Below are positions 53,949 to 62,301 of a stretch of DNA of 64,000 bases, one piece after another. This DNA comes from Thermohalobaculum sp039030715. Its GTDB lineage: Bacteria; Pseudomonadota; Alphaproteobacteria; Rhodobacterales; Rhodobacteraceae. The stretch covers positions 6,007 through 70,006 of the forward strand of contig JBCCDU010000012.1 of the NCBI GenBank assembly GCA_039030715.1, in the 5' to 3' direction. Position 1 is the stretch's first letter. The number at the start of each line of letters is the position of its first letter. Below the pieces are notes generated by a model. The model did no database searches. It was not told where the DNA came from and was given only the letters and a program-made list of their open reading frames with translations. The translations under genes and the position numbers were made by a program.

Positions 53949-55565
53949 TCAGCCGCGCGCATCCTCCAGGATCAGATCGGCGGCACGCTCGCCCACCATG
54001 ATCGCAGGCGCATTGGTATTGCCTGTGGGAATGGAAGGAAAGATCGAGGCATCGGCCACCCGCAGCCCCTGCACCCCATGCACCCGCAGACGAGGATCGA
54101 CGACGGAGGCCTCGGGGTCACTGCCCATCCGGCAGGTCGCACAGGGGTGAAACACCGTCCAGGCATGGTCTCGGATGAACGCATCCAGCGCCGTTTCATC
54201 CTGCACCTCCTGTCCAGGCTGTAGTTCTGCGGCGATGATGTCGCGCAGCGGTCTGGCGCTGGCGATGCGGCGCATAAGCTTCAGCCCCTCGCGCATCAGC
54301 AGGCGGTCCTCCTCGGTATCCAGATAGTTGGGCTGGATGGCAGGGGCCTCGGCTGGGTCGGGCGAGCGGATCTCGACCCAGCCCCGGCTGGTCGGCTTGC
54401 ACGGGTTGAACCCCAGCAGGAATCCAGGAAACGGGTCTGGCCGCATCAGCGGGCGGGTGCCCGGCGGTGCGCGGGTATAGCTGACAGGCGAGAAATAAAG
54501 CTGGGTATCCGGCCCGCCCGTCCCCGGGCACAGCCTGACGAAACCCCCGGCCTGGTTGAGACTGAGGCTGAGCGGCCCGCGCTGTCCAAACATATACTGC
54601 AGCCCGGCCCTGACTTTACCCCACCAGGGGCCAAGCTGCTGGTTCAGCGTCGGCACCTTAGCGCGGTAGAGGGTATCGGCGCCCAGATGATCCTGCAGAT
54701 TGCGTCCGACATGGGCGGCATCGTGGATCACCTCGATACCATGGCGCTGCAAGACCGCGCCGGGGCCAATGCCGGAGAGTTGCAGGATCTGCGGGCTGTT
54801 CACCGCGCCTCCGCACAGGATTACCTCGCGCCGCGCCCGCGCCGTCTGCTCCTTTCCCTTGCGGCGATAGAGGACACCGCTCGCCCGGCCCGATGCGATC
54901 AGCAAACGCTGCACATGGGCATGGGTTTCCACCACCAGATTGGTTCGCCACAAAGCCGGGTTCAGATAGCAGCGCGCGGTGGAAGCCCGCCGCCCCCCGG
55001 ATGTGGTGATCTGATAGAGGCTCGCGCCTGCCATCTCCGCCGCGTTATAGTCCGGGTTATGGTGGATCTGGATCTCGCCCGCCGCAGCCAGATAGCGCTG
55101 GCAAAGCGGATGGACATCCTCCGAGATATCGCGCACCGGCACGGGGCCACCCACGCCGCGCCGCGTATCGGGTTCACCCGACCAATCCTCCATCCGGCGG
55201 AACAGCGGGGCCACGTCATCCCAGGACCAGCCCGGCGCCTCGCGCGCCCAGGCATCATAGTCGCTGGGGTGCCCCCGCACATAGACCATCGCGTTGATCG
55301 AGGAGGAGCCGCCCAGCACCCGCCCCCGCGGCCAATAGCTGGGCTTGCCGCCCAGGCCGGGCACGGGCTCGGTCGTGTATTTCCAGTTCACCCGGGCGTC
55401 GTAATAGATCTTGCCGTAACCGATGGGCAGGTGGATCCAGGGGCTGCGATCCGGCCCGCCGGCCTCCAGCACCAGCACGCTCAGCCGCCCATCCGCCGAC
55501 AGCCGATTGGCGAGCACCGCCCCGGCCGATCCCGCGCCCACAATGATGTAATCGTACTCGCTCAT
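53949..55565 (-). CDS. GMC family oxidoreductase (choline dehydrogenase-like)
   Basis: 538 aa from the ATG at 55565. The FAD motif YDYIIVGAGSAGAVLANRLS opens the protein, followed by WPRGRVLGGSSSINAMVYVR, GGAVNSPQILQLSGIGPG and the C-terminal HPCATCRMGSDP region with the active-site His. It is an alcohol dehydrogenase of the choline/polyethylene glycol type. Position next to an enolase-family gene rather than betaine genes makes choline an uncertain substrate. A 7-bp dyad CAGAATT-N9-AATTCTG at 55629-55651 lies upstream. Confidence 0.9.
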   Translation of the reverse strand: MSEYDYIIVGAGSAGAVLANRLSADGRLSVLVLEAGGPDRSPWIHLPIGYGKIYYDARVNWKYTTEPVPGLGGKPSYWPRGRVLGGSSSINAMVYVRGHPSDYDAWAREAPGWSWDDVAPLFRRMEDWSGEPDTRRGVGGPVPVRDISEDVHPLCQRYLAAAGEIQIHHNPDYNAAEMAGASLYQITTSGGRRASTARCYLNPALWRTNLVVETHAHVQRLLIASGRASGVLYRRKGKEQTARARREVILCGGAVNSPQILQLSGIGPGAVLQRHGIEVIHDAAHVGRNLQDHLGADTLYRAKVPTLNQQLGPWWGKVRAGLQYMFGQRGPLSLSLNQAGGFVRLCPGTGGPDTQLYFSPVSYTRAPPGTRPLMRPDPFPGFLLGFNPCKPTSRGWVEIRSPDPAEAPAIQPNYLDTEEDRLLMREGLKLMRRIASARPLRDIIAAELQPGQEVQDETALDAFIRDHAWTVFHPCATCRMGSDPEASVVDPRLRVHGVQGLRVADASIFPSIPTGNTNAPAIMVGERAADLILEDARG

Positions 55566-55684
55566 CCCCAACCGAGGTCCCCTAACACCGTCACCCGATG
55601 AAGGGTAAACACGCATGTCCGCTATTCACAGAATTATCGCGTCAAATTCTGGTCTGTCTGCGACGCCTGCTGCCGAGCGCACAC

Positions 55685-56299
55685 TCAACGCGGCAGCAGC
55701 CCTTCCATAAACAAGCGGCGCAGGAAGGCCGCGGCATCGTCAAAACGCCCATCGCCGTCATCGCCCAGGATCGCACGGACCTGTGGGTCGTAGTCAGCAT
55801 AATGCTGGGTCGTGGCCCAGATCGCGAAGAGCAGATGGCGCGGGTCCATCTGGCGGATTTCGCCCGCTTCGATCCAGACCCGGATGACCTCGACCTTTTC
55901 CTCGACCAGAGCCTTCAGGTCCGTCGCCAGTACGTCGCCCAGGATTGGCGCGCCGCGCAGCATCTCGTTGGCGAAGAGCCGGGATTCGCGGGGATAATCC
56001 CGCGCCATCTCGATCTTACGCTCCAGATAGGCGGTAATCTCGGTGGTTGGATTTCCGTTCGGGTCGAGGCCTCGCAGCGGGTCTAGCCAGGTATCTAACA
56101 ACCCCTCCAAAACCTCGCGATAGATCGCGTCTTTCGAGGGGAAGTAGTAGAGCAGGTTCGGCTTCGACATCCCCGATACGGCAGCGATCGCATCTATGGT
56201 CGCGCCGCGAAACCCGTCGCGCGAGAACACCTCCAGCGCCGCCTCGCGGATTTTCTCGCGGTTGGCGGACTGGATGCGGGTGGGTTTGCGCGTGGCCAA
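55685..56299 (-). CDS. TetR family regulator, RutR-like
   Basis: 204 aa using a TTG start at 56299, chosen because AGGAGA lies 5 bases upstream; an ATG at 56341 would add 14 residues but has no good ribosome site. The HTH covers about 20-60 (REKIREAALEVFSRDGFRGA, MSKPNLLYYFPSKDAIYREV). The C-terminal domain (GAPILGDVLATDLKALVEEK, RHLLFAIWATTQHYADYDPQ) resembles the RutR ligand domain that senses pyrimidines. It is divergent from the carbamoyl hydrolase gene with a RutR-type site between. Confidence 0.87.
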   Translation of the reverse strand: MATRKPTRIQSANREKIREAALEVFSRDGFRGATIDAIAAVSGMSKPNLLYYFPSKDAIYREVLEGLLDTWLDPLRGLDPNGNPTTEITAYLERKIEMARDYPRESRLFANEMLRGAPILGDVLATDLKALVEEKVEVIRVWIEAGEIRQMDPRHLLFAIWATTQHYADYDPQVRAILGDDGDGRFDDAAAFLRRLFMEGLLPR

Positions 56300-56329
56300 A
56301 TCGCTCTCCTGACAGGCGCCAGTTTGCTC

Positions 56330-56357
56330 TTGACGCTCCACCGCAGCTTGCTAGCCT
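56330..56357 (+). promoter_or_regulatory. Candidate promoter of the pyrimidine degradation operon
   Basis: TTGACG at 56330-56335 and TAGCCT at 56352-56357, 16 bp apart, directly before the RutR-type operator. The -10 box is imperfect. Confidence 0.4.
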
Positions 56358-56361
56358 CGAT

Positions 56362-56377
56362 TTTACCAGATGGTCAA
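56362..56377. promoter_or_regulatory. RutR-type operator
   Basis: TTTACCA-GA-TGGTCAA differs by one base from the E. coli RutR consensus TTGACCANNTGGTCAA (known from the literature). It lies just after the -10 box, at the expected transcription start, 15 bp before the hydrolase start codon, where binding would repress transcription. Confidence 0.65.
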
Positions 56378-56392
56378 GAAGATGAGGCTTCC

Positions 56393-57643
56393 ATGGCGGC
56401 TCCCGGCGAAAACCTGCGGATCGATGGCAACCGGCTGTGGGACAGTCTGATGGAGATGGCCAAGATCGGCCCGGGCATCGCAGGCGGCAACAACCGCCAG
56501 ACTCTGACCGACGACGACGCCAAGGGCCGCGCCCTGTTTCAAACCTGGTGCGAGGCCGAAGGCTTGACCATGGGCGTCGACCAGATGGGAACAATGTTCG
56601 CCCGGCGCGAGGGGACCGACCCGGATGCGCTGCCTGTCTATGTCGGCTCGCATCTGGATACCCAACCGACGGGCGGCAAATACGATGGCGTGCTTGGCGT
56701 TCTGGGTGGGCTCGAGATTATCCGCACCCTGAACCGCCTGGACATCAGAACCAAACATCCCATCGTGGTCACCAATTGGACCAACGAGGAGGGCACGCGC
56801 TATGCCCCCGCTATGCTGGCCTCTGGCGTTTTTGCCGGCGTGCTGGAGCAGGGCTGGGCCTATGACCGGGTCGATGCCGAAGGCAAGCGTTTCGAGGACG
56901 AGCTTGACCGGATCGGCTGGAGGGGCGCCGAGCCGGTGGGCGAGCGCAAGATGAAGGCGTTCTTCGAACTGCATATCGAGCAGGGCCCGATCCTAGAAGC
57001 CGAGGATATCGATATCGGCGTCGTCACCCATGGCCAGGGCCTGCGATGGATCCAGGTGACCGTCACGGGCAAGGAGAGCCATACTGGCTCGACCCCCATG
57101 CCGATGCGCCGCAATGCCGGGCGCGGCATGGCGCAGATCACCGAACTGGTCCACGAGATCGCAATGAAACACCAACCGAACGCGGTCGGGGCAATCGGCC
57201 ATGCCGAGATCCATCCAAATTCGCGCAACATCATCCCGGGCCGGGCGGTCTTCACCGTCGATTTCCGCTCGCATATACTCGAAACTCTGGAAGCTATGGT
57301 GACCGAACTGATGGAGAAAGCACCCGGTATCTGTGAGGCGCTGGGCTGCGGCTTCGAAAGCGAAATCGTCGGCCAATTCAACCCCCCGGCCTTCGACGAG
57401 GGCTGCGTCAACGCCGTGCGCGGGGCAGCGGAGCGTCTCGGCTACAGCCACCGCAACATCGTCTCGGGCGCAGGCCACGACGCCTGCTGGATCAACAAGG
57501 TGGCGCCCACAGCGATGATCATGTGCCCCTGCGTTGATGGCCTAAGCCACAACGAGGCCGAAGAGATCACCCCCGAATGGGCCGAGAAGGGCACCAACGT
57601 TTTGTTCCACGCGGTGGTGGAGACGGCGGAGATTGTTGAGTGA
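56393..57643 (+). CDS. Zn-dependent N-carbamoyl hydrolase (beta-ureidopropionase type)
   Basis: 416 aa from the ATG at 56393. M20-type metal ligands are visible: GSHLDTQPTGGKYDGVLG (His and Asp), TNWTNEEGTRYAP (Glu pair), HIEQGPILE and C-terminal GLSHNEAEE. The family hydrolyses N-carbamoyl-beta-alanine or N-carbamoyl amino acids, the last step of reductive pyrimidine or hydantoin breakdown. Pairing with a dihydropyrimidinase two genes on supports beta-ureidopropionase. Confidence 0.92.
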   Translation: MAAPGENLRIDGNRLWDSLMEMAKIGPGIAGGNNRQTLTDDDAKGRALFQTWCEAEGLTMGVDQMGTMFARREGTDPDALPVYVGSHLDTQPTGGKYDGVLGVLGGLEIIRTLNRLDIRTKHPIVVTNWTNEEGTRYAPAMLASGVFAGVLEQGWAYDRVDAEGKRFEDELDRIGWRGAEPVGERKMKAFFELHIEQGPILEAEDIDIGVVTHGQGLRWIQVTVTGKESHTGSTPMPMRRNAGRGMAQITELVHEIAMKHQPNAVGAIGHAEIHPNSRNIIPGRAVFTVDFRSHILETLEAMVTELMEKAPGICEALGCGFESEIVGQFNPPAFDEGCVNAVRGAAERLGYSHRNIVSGAGHDACWINKVAPTAMIMCPCVDGLSHNEAEEITPEWAEKGTNVLFHAVVETAEIVE

Positions 57644-57658
57644 TAGCAGCGCGAGGAT

Positions 57659-58057
57659 GTGTTGGCACCTAATGTCAACAAAACGAAGTCGTGCCGAGAA
57701 CCGCTCGGGCTTGCGAAGCTACCTCTGATCGGCTCAGAGACATATGATGAGATAGTGAGGGCACTGGACAAGCCACTGTCTGCTCTCACACCCGTGGATT
57801 TGAATGTACTGCTAACGCACGGGTACTGGCAAACCTTCACCGTAGGGCACGCGATCAGCCTCCTTGAGGAGAACCCGTTCATGGAAGCGCAGTATTATCA
57901 AGGCGACCTTCTGAAAACCTTGTTGGGCGTCTCGCCCGACTTCTGGTCAAAGCACGAGCCTCTCTGGATCAGGATGCACGGCATCTTGCACAGGATCGAC
58001 GACGTTAATAGAGACATTGCCAAGGCGCGAAACGCTTTCACGATGGCGATGAAATAG
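57659..58057 (+). CDS. CdiI-like contact-dependent inhibition immunity protein (orphan)
   Basis: 132 aa with a GTG start at 57659 preceded by GCGAGGA. The central segment (ALTPVDLNVLLTHGYWQTFT, then GHAISLLEENPF and the YYQGDLLKTLLGVSPDFW block) matches what I know of the CDI immunity family: LTP..L..LL, LLE.NP, Y.GDLL, then FW. No CdiA or toxin gene is nearby. The gene is noticeably less GC-rich than its neighbours and sits between two enzymes of one pathway. Its last bases also provide the AGGAG site for the next gene. Assignment from memory. Confidence 0.65.
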   Translation: MLAPNVNKTKSCREPLGLAKLPLIGSETYDEIVRALDKPLSALTPVDLNVLLTHGYWQTFTVGHAISLLEENPFMEAQYYQGDLLKTLLGVSPDFWSKHEPLWIRMHGILHRIDDVNRDIAKARNAFTMAMK

Positions 58058-58067
58058 GAGATGAACC

Positions 58068-59528
58068 ATGTCCAAAGTCATCAAAGGCGGCACGGTCTGC
58101 ACGGCGGATCGCTCTTGGAAAGCCGATGTTCTGATCGAAGGCGAGAAGATCGCCGCCATCGGTGAGAACCTCCAGGGCGATGAAGTCATTGATGCCTCCG
58201 AGGCCTATGTCATCCCCGGCGGGATCGACCCGCATACCCATTTGGAGATGCCCTTCATGGGCACAACCGCCGCCGAGACGTTTGAATCCGGCACCTGGGC
58301 CGCGGCCACCGGCGGCACCACCATGCTGGTCGATTTCGTCCTGCCGGGCGAGGACGGCTCCCTGATGAACGCGGTCGAGGCTTGGGACAAGAAGTCCGGC
58401 CATCAGATCTGCACCGATATCTCGTACCACATGGCAATCACCGGCTGGTCGGAGCAGATCTTCGAGGACATGGCCGAGGTCGTTCAGCGCGGCATCAACA
58501 CCTTCAAGCATTTCATGGCTTATAAGGGCGCATTGATGATCGAGGATGACGAGATGTTCGCCTCGTTCCAGCGCTGTGCTGCCCTGGGCGCCATGCCTCT
58601 GGTCCATGCCGAGAACGGCGATGTCGTCGCCGCACTCCAGGAGAAATACATGGCCGAGGGGATCACCGGGCCGGAGGGTCATGCCTTCTCCCGTCCGCCG
58701 GAGGTCGAGGGCGAGGCCGCCAACCGCGCCATCATGATCGCCGATGCGGCGGGCGTGCCGCTGTATATCGTGCATGTGTCCTGCGAGCAGGCCCATGAAG
58801 CGATCCGCCGCGCGCGCCAAAAGGGGATGCGCGTCTATGGCGAGCCGCTGATCCAGCATCTGACCCTGGATGAGAGCGAGTATTTCAACAAGGACTGGGA
58901 ATATGCCGCCCGCAGGGTGATGTCGCCGCCCTTCCGTGACAAGGCCCATCAGGACGGGCTGTGGGCCGGGCTGGCCGCGGGCTCGCTGCAGGTTGTCGCC
59001 ACGGATCACGCGGCCTTCACGACCGAGCAGAAGCATATGGGCGATACGGGCTTCCCGATGATCCCCAACGGGACGGGTGGGTTGGAGGACCGGATGCCCG
59101 TCCTCTGGACCAAGGGGGTCGAAACCGGCCGCCTGACACCCAACGAGTTCGTCGCCGTGACGGCAACAAACATCGCCAAAGTCCTGAACATCTATCCCAA
59201 GAAAGGCGCGATCGTGGAGGGTGCGGATGCCGATGTGGTGGTCTGGGATCCGAAGATCTCCAAGACGATCTCCGCGACTACCCAGAAATCGATCATCGAC
59301 TACAACGTCTTCGAAGGGATCGAGGTGACCGCCCAGGCCCGCTATACTCTCAGCCGCGGCGAAGTGATCTGGGAGCATGGCAAGAACAGCCAACCCCAAC
59401 CGGGCAGAGGCCGCTTCGTTCCTCGCCCCGCCTTCCCGGCAGTGAACCAGGCCCTGTCAAAATGGAAAGAACTGACCGCGCCGAGGAAGGTGGTCAGGGA
59501 CGTGACGAATATTCCGAGCGGGGTCTAG
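58068..59528 (+). CDS. hydA: Dihydropyrimidinase (D-hydantoinase)
   Basis: 486 aa. Binuclear zinc ligands H56/H58 (IDPHTHLE) and the carboxylated bridging lysine K153 (FKHFMAYKGAL) are present, with VHVSCEQAHEAIRRA and VATDHAAFTTEQK (Asp) further on. It opens the ring of dihydrouracil or dihydrothymine, giving N-carbamoyl-beta-amino acids for the enzyme encoded upstream. Start at 58068 with AGGAGATGAACC before it. Confidence 0.95.
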   Translation: MSKVIKGGTVCTADRSWKADVLIEGEKIAAIGENLQGDEVIDASEAYVIPGGIDPHTHLEMPFMGTTAAETFESGTWAAATGGTTMLVDFVLPGEDGSLMNAVEAWDKKSGHQICTDISYHMAITGWSEQIFEDMAEVVQRGINTFKHFMAYKGALMIEDDEMFASFQRCAALGAMPLVHAENGDVVAALQEKYMAEGITGPEGHAFSRPPEVEGEAANRAIMIADAAGVPLYIVHVSCEQAHEAIRRARQKGMRVYGEPLIQHLTLDESEYFNKDWEYAARRVMSPPFRDKAHQDGLWAGLAAGSLQVVATDHAAFTTEQKHMGDTGFPMIPNGTGGLEDRMPVLWTKGVETGRLTPNEFVAVTATNIAKVLNIYPKKGAIVEGADADVVVWDPKISKTISATTQKSIIDYNVFEGIEVTAQARYTLSRGEVIWEHGKNSQPQPGRGRFVPRPAFPAVNQALSKWKELTAPRKVVRDVTNIPSGV

Positions 59529-59529
59529 T

Positions 59530-60096
59530 TTGACTTGGACCGTCCATTTGCTGAACGCTCAGGGGCAGTTGGATGGTTTAACCGATCAGATCGAAGCGGG
59601 GATCAAGCGCGCCCGTCTGCGCGCCGAGACGGTGACCGATCCGGTATCCATCGATGTCGTGGTTCAGGTCTGGCCAAAGCGCGTAATCGAGGAACGCGGG
59701 CATGTCGGACATACGCCCACCGCGACGATGATGTACCTGACCTTCGATCCCGAAAAACCGAACCTAGCCAGGAACCTCGGTGAACCATTGGAACGCATGG
59801 TGGCTCACGAACTACATCACGTTCTGCGCAATGCCGGGCCGGGCTATGGAACATCACTTGGTGAGGCGCTCGTCTCGGAGGGGTTAACCGGACAGTTTGT
59901 TCAGCAACTCTTTCAGTCAGGCCCGGAACCCTGGGAACGCGCGATCACGCGCGAAGAATTGGCCCCCCACCTCGAACGAGTCGAACGGGATTGGGATCGT
60001 CAAAACTATGGCCACGACGATTGGTTTTTTGGGGCTGGCGAACAGCCGTTCTGGTTTGGCTATACTCTGGGCTATAGGCTCGTCGAAGCTTACTAA
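59530..60096 (+). CDS. Putative Zn-dependent protease (DUF2268-like)
   Basis: 188 aa with a TTG start 2 bases after the hydA stop. The zinc motif HELHH occurs in MVAHELHHVLRNAG, followed by LGEALVSEGLTGQF with the second Glu and by FWFGYTLGYRLVEAY near the C-terminus, the layout of DUF2268. Family members are predicted cytoplasmic proteases of unknown role. No membrane anchor or signal. GC content looks lower than that of hydA, so it may have arrived separately. Confidence 0.72.
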   Translation: MTWTVHLLNAQGQLDGLTDQIEAGIKRARLRAETVTDPVSIDVVVQVWPKRVIEERGHVGHTPTATMMYLTFDPEKPNLARNLGEPLERMVAHELHHVLRNAGPGYGTSLGEALVSEGLTGQFVQQLFQSGPEPWERAITREELAPHLERVERDWDRQNYGHDDWFFGAGEQPFWFGYTLGYRLVEAY

Positions 60097-60187
60097 GTGA
60101 GCATCCAGGTGAGACGGCAGCTTCGCTCGCTCATACGAACGCTGCGGACTTTGCGAAAACACTTGCTTCCTTGCAGATCCGGTGAGT

Positions 60188-60610
60188 TCAGGATCCGGCG
60201 TCAACCAATTCCTCCAACTCGGGCAACAGTTTCACGCTTTCCTGCTCGTTCGGGTCGGTGCGGGCCAGGACCACGGTGGCGGGTTCGTCCTTCAGGTTGA
60301 TCGGCAAATGCGGCATGCCCGCGGGGATGTAGATCATGTCGCCCGGCCCAGTCTCCATGCGGTACTGCAACTGCTCGCCCCACCACATCACCACGTCGCC
60401 CGAGATGGTGTAAATCGCGGTCTCATGCGCCTCGTGCAGATGGGCCTTGGCGCGGGTCCTTGGGGGAAAAGTCAGCACATGCATGCAGATGCCTTTGGAT
60501 CCGACCGTCTCGCGCGAGAGGCCATGAGCATAGTCCAAACCCTGCTTCCCACGATAAGTTTCCCCAACCCGCAGTTTGCGGCATTGCAACGGAGCGGCGG
60601 ATGCGTCCAT
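60188..60610 (-). CDS. Cupin domain-containing protein
   Basis: 140 aa. A single cupin barrel with metal ligands in AHLHEAHETAIYTISGD and PGDMIYIPAGMPHLPINL. Opposite strand to the rest of the locus, divergent from the ABC ATPase gene. Cupins of this type can be isomerases, ring-opening enzymes or sensors; here it may act on a uracil-derived product. Confidence 0.85.
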   Translation of the reverse strand: MDASAAPLQCRKLRVGETYRGKQGLDYAHGLSRETVGSKGICMHVLTFPPRTRAKAHLHEAHETAIYTISGDVVMWWGEQLQYRMETGPGDMIYIPAGMPHLPINLKDEPATVVLARTDPNEQESVKLLPELEELVDAGS

Positions 60611-60657
60611 TCTGAGATCCTCCTGAAGCCAAGGTCCATAACGAGGGTTACCGACCG

Positions 60658-61503
60658 ATGAATGCCGAGGGCCACAAGGTCAGCGATCCTGCCACAAATG
60701 TGGGAACGCCATCCCCAAGCGCAAGACCCCCGGTGATCACGGCCGAGGGATTGACGCTCACATTTCAGACAGGCGACGGACCTGTTCATGCACTTTCGAA
60801 TGTGAACCTTCAGATCGCATCTGGGGATTTCGTAAGCTTCATCGGCCCTTCCGGCTGCGGCAAGACCACGTTCCTGCGCGTGATCGCTGATCTGGAACAG
60901 CCCACCGGAGGCACGATTATGGTAAATGGGATGACACCGCAGGAAGCGCGGCTTGCCCGCGCCTATGGTTATGTGTTCCAGGCCGCCGGCCTCTATCCCT
61001 GGCGCACGATCGAACGGAATGTGCGACTGCCACTGGAGGTGATGGGCATCCCCAGGGCCGAGATGGCGGAACGGGTCTCTCGCGTGCTTGACCTGGTGGG
61101 GCTGCAGGATTTCGGGCGCAAGTATCCCTGGCAATTGTCGGGTGGCATGCAGCAGCGCGCCTCCATCGCGCGGGCGCTGAGCTTCGATGCGGATCTGTTG
61201 CTGATGGATGAACCCTTCGGGGCGTTGGACGAGATCGTGCGGGACCATCTGAACGAGCAGCTTCTCGCTCTCTGGTCGCGCACGCAGAAGACCATATGCT
61301 TCGTGACACATTCGATCCCCGAGGCGGTCTACCTCTCGACCAAGATCGTCGTGATGAGCCCTCGCCCGGGCCGCATAATCGACGTGATCGACAGCCCCCT
61401 GCCCGCCGAGCGGCCGCTGGAAGTCCGCGACACGCCGGAGTTCCTAGAGATCGCGGCGCGGGTGCGCGAGGGGCTGCGGGCGGGGCACAGCTATGACGAC
61501 TAA
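60658..61503 (+). CDS. ABC transporter ATP-binding protein (nitrate/taurine/pyrimidine-type)
   Basis: 281 aa. Walker A GPSGCGKTT (63-71), Q-loop YVFQAAGLYPW, signature LSGGMQQR (160-167), Walker B LLLMDEP and switch FVTHSIPEA. It belongs to the SsuB/TauB/ThiZ-like group that powers import of small organic compounds. With two permease genes downstream and the pyrimidine genes upstream, the likely cargo is a pyrimidine, hydantoin or derivative. No solute-binding protein gene is seen within the window. Confidence 0.92.
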   Translation: MNAEGHKVSDPATNVGTPSPSARPPVITAEGLTLTFQTGDGPVHALSNVNLQIASGDFVSFIGPSGCGKTTFLRVIADLEQPTGGTIMVNGMTPQEARLARAYGYVFQAAGLYPWRTIERNVRLPLEVMGIPRAEMAERVSRVLDLVGLQDFGRKYPWQLSGGMQQRASIARALSFDADLLLMDEPFGALDEIVRDHLNEQLLALWSRTQKTICFVTHSIPEAVYLSTKIVVMSPRPGRIIDVIDSPLPAERPLEVRDTPEFLEIAARVREGLRAGHSYDD

Positions 61504-61951
61504 AATCACCCTGCGACCCGGCAGGCCCGCCGATGCGCCGGCCTGCGCGGCAATCCTGAATGCCTGGATCGACGCGACCGACTGGATGCCCCGCTGCCAC
61601 CCACCGGAAGATGTGGAACGTTATCACCGCGAGGTTGTCCTGGTGGACCGGGCCTGCACGCTGGCAGATCTGATTGGAGAGGTTGTCGGTTTCATTGCCA
61701 TAGACACCCGGACAGCTTTGGTGACCGCGCTCTACCTCGCCCGCAAACATAGGTGCAAGGGGATCGGCACCGCGCTGCTCGATCATGTGAAAGCCGCGCA
61801 TCCCGAGGGGCTGAACCTCTGGACATTCCAGGCCAATACCGGGGCGCAGCGCTTCTATCTCCGCGAAGGCTTTGCGGAGGTCCGGCGCAGCGACGGCGAC
61901 AACGAGGAGGGGTTGCCCGACATCCTCTATGGCTGGGGACTCAAGCAATGA
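61493..61951 (+). CDS. GNAT family N-acetyltransferase
   Basis: 152 aa. The acetyl-CoA segment LARKHRCKGIGTALLDHVK is the GNAT A motif (Q/R-x-x-G-x-G/A equivalent), with NTGAQRFYLREGFAEV as motif B. Overlaps the ABC ATPase end by 11 bases. Acceptor unknown; a GNAT gene inserted between ABC ATPase and permease genes is unusual. Confidence 0.88.
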   Translation: MTTKITLRPGRPADAPACAAILNAWIDATDWMPRCHPPEDVERYHREVVLVDRACTLADLIGEVVGFIAIDTRTALVTALYLARKHRCKGIGTALLDHVKAAHPEGLNLWTFQANTGAQRFYLREGFAEVRRSDGDNEEGLPDILYGWGLKQ

Positions 61952-62199
61952 TGGACCCCGATGGCGAAACATCGCCCCGGACGCGGTTCCTGCTACGCAC
62001 GCAGCGCTGGGTGCGGGTTTGGTTCTGGTGTCTGGTAGTCGCTTTGACACTGGGCGTGATCGGCATCTGGCCATCGGCCATCGCGGCGATTGCCTTGCTG
62101 GGCATCGCCTGGGTTCCGATCATGGTCCTGGTATTCTGGGGCAATTGGCTGGACGAAATTATCAACCCGCATGCCGATCAGGATGAAGGACCATGGTGA
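61948..62199 (+). CDS. Small membrane protein of unknown function
   Basis: 83 aa; the ATG at 61948 overlaps the GNAT stop. Two membrane helices, about 23-45 and 47-64 (WFWCLVVALTLGVIGIWPSA, IALLGIAWVPIMVLVFWG). I recognise no family. Translational coupling implies it belongs to the transport operon. Confidence 0.6.
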   Translation: MMDPDGETSPRTRFLLRTQRWVRVWFWCLVVALTLGVIGIWPSAIAAIALLGIAWVPIMVLVFWGNWLDEIINPHADQDEGPW

Positions 62200-62214
62200 G
62201 CCATCGCGCGCCAT

Positions 62215-62286
62215 GCTGTCCCGGACTTGATCCGGGACCTCTACTTAAGGCCGCCTGCCAGAGCATCGGATCAAGTCCGGGACAGC
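62215..62286. repeat. 20-bp perfect inverted repeat inside the ABC operon
   Basis: GCTGTCCCGGACTTGATCCG at 62215-62234 pairs with its exact complement at 62267-62286 around a 32-nt loop. The left arm also contains the hairpin TCCCGGA-CTTGA-TCCGGGA (62219-62237). This CCCGGACTTGATCCGGG core is a palindrome often seen in alphaproteobacterial spacers (from memory). It lies between the small membrane gene and the first permease gene. Confidence 0.8.
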
Positions 62287-62301
62287 AAAGCGGGAAGGGC
62301 G

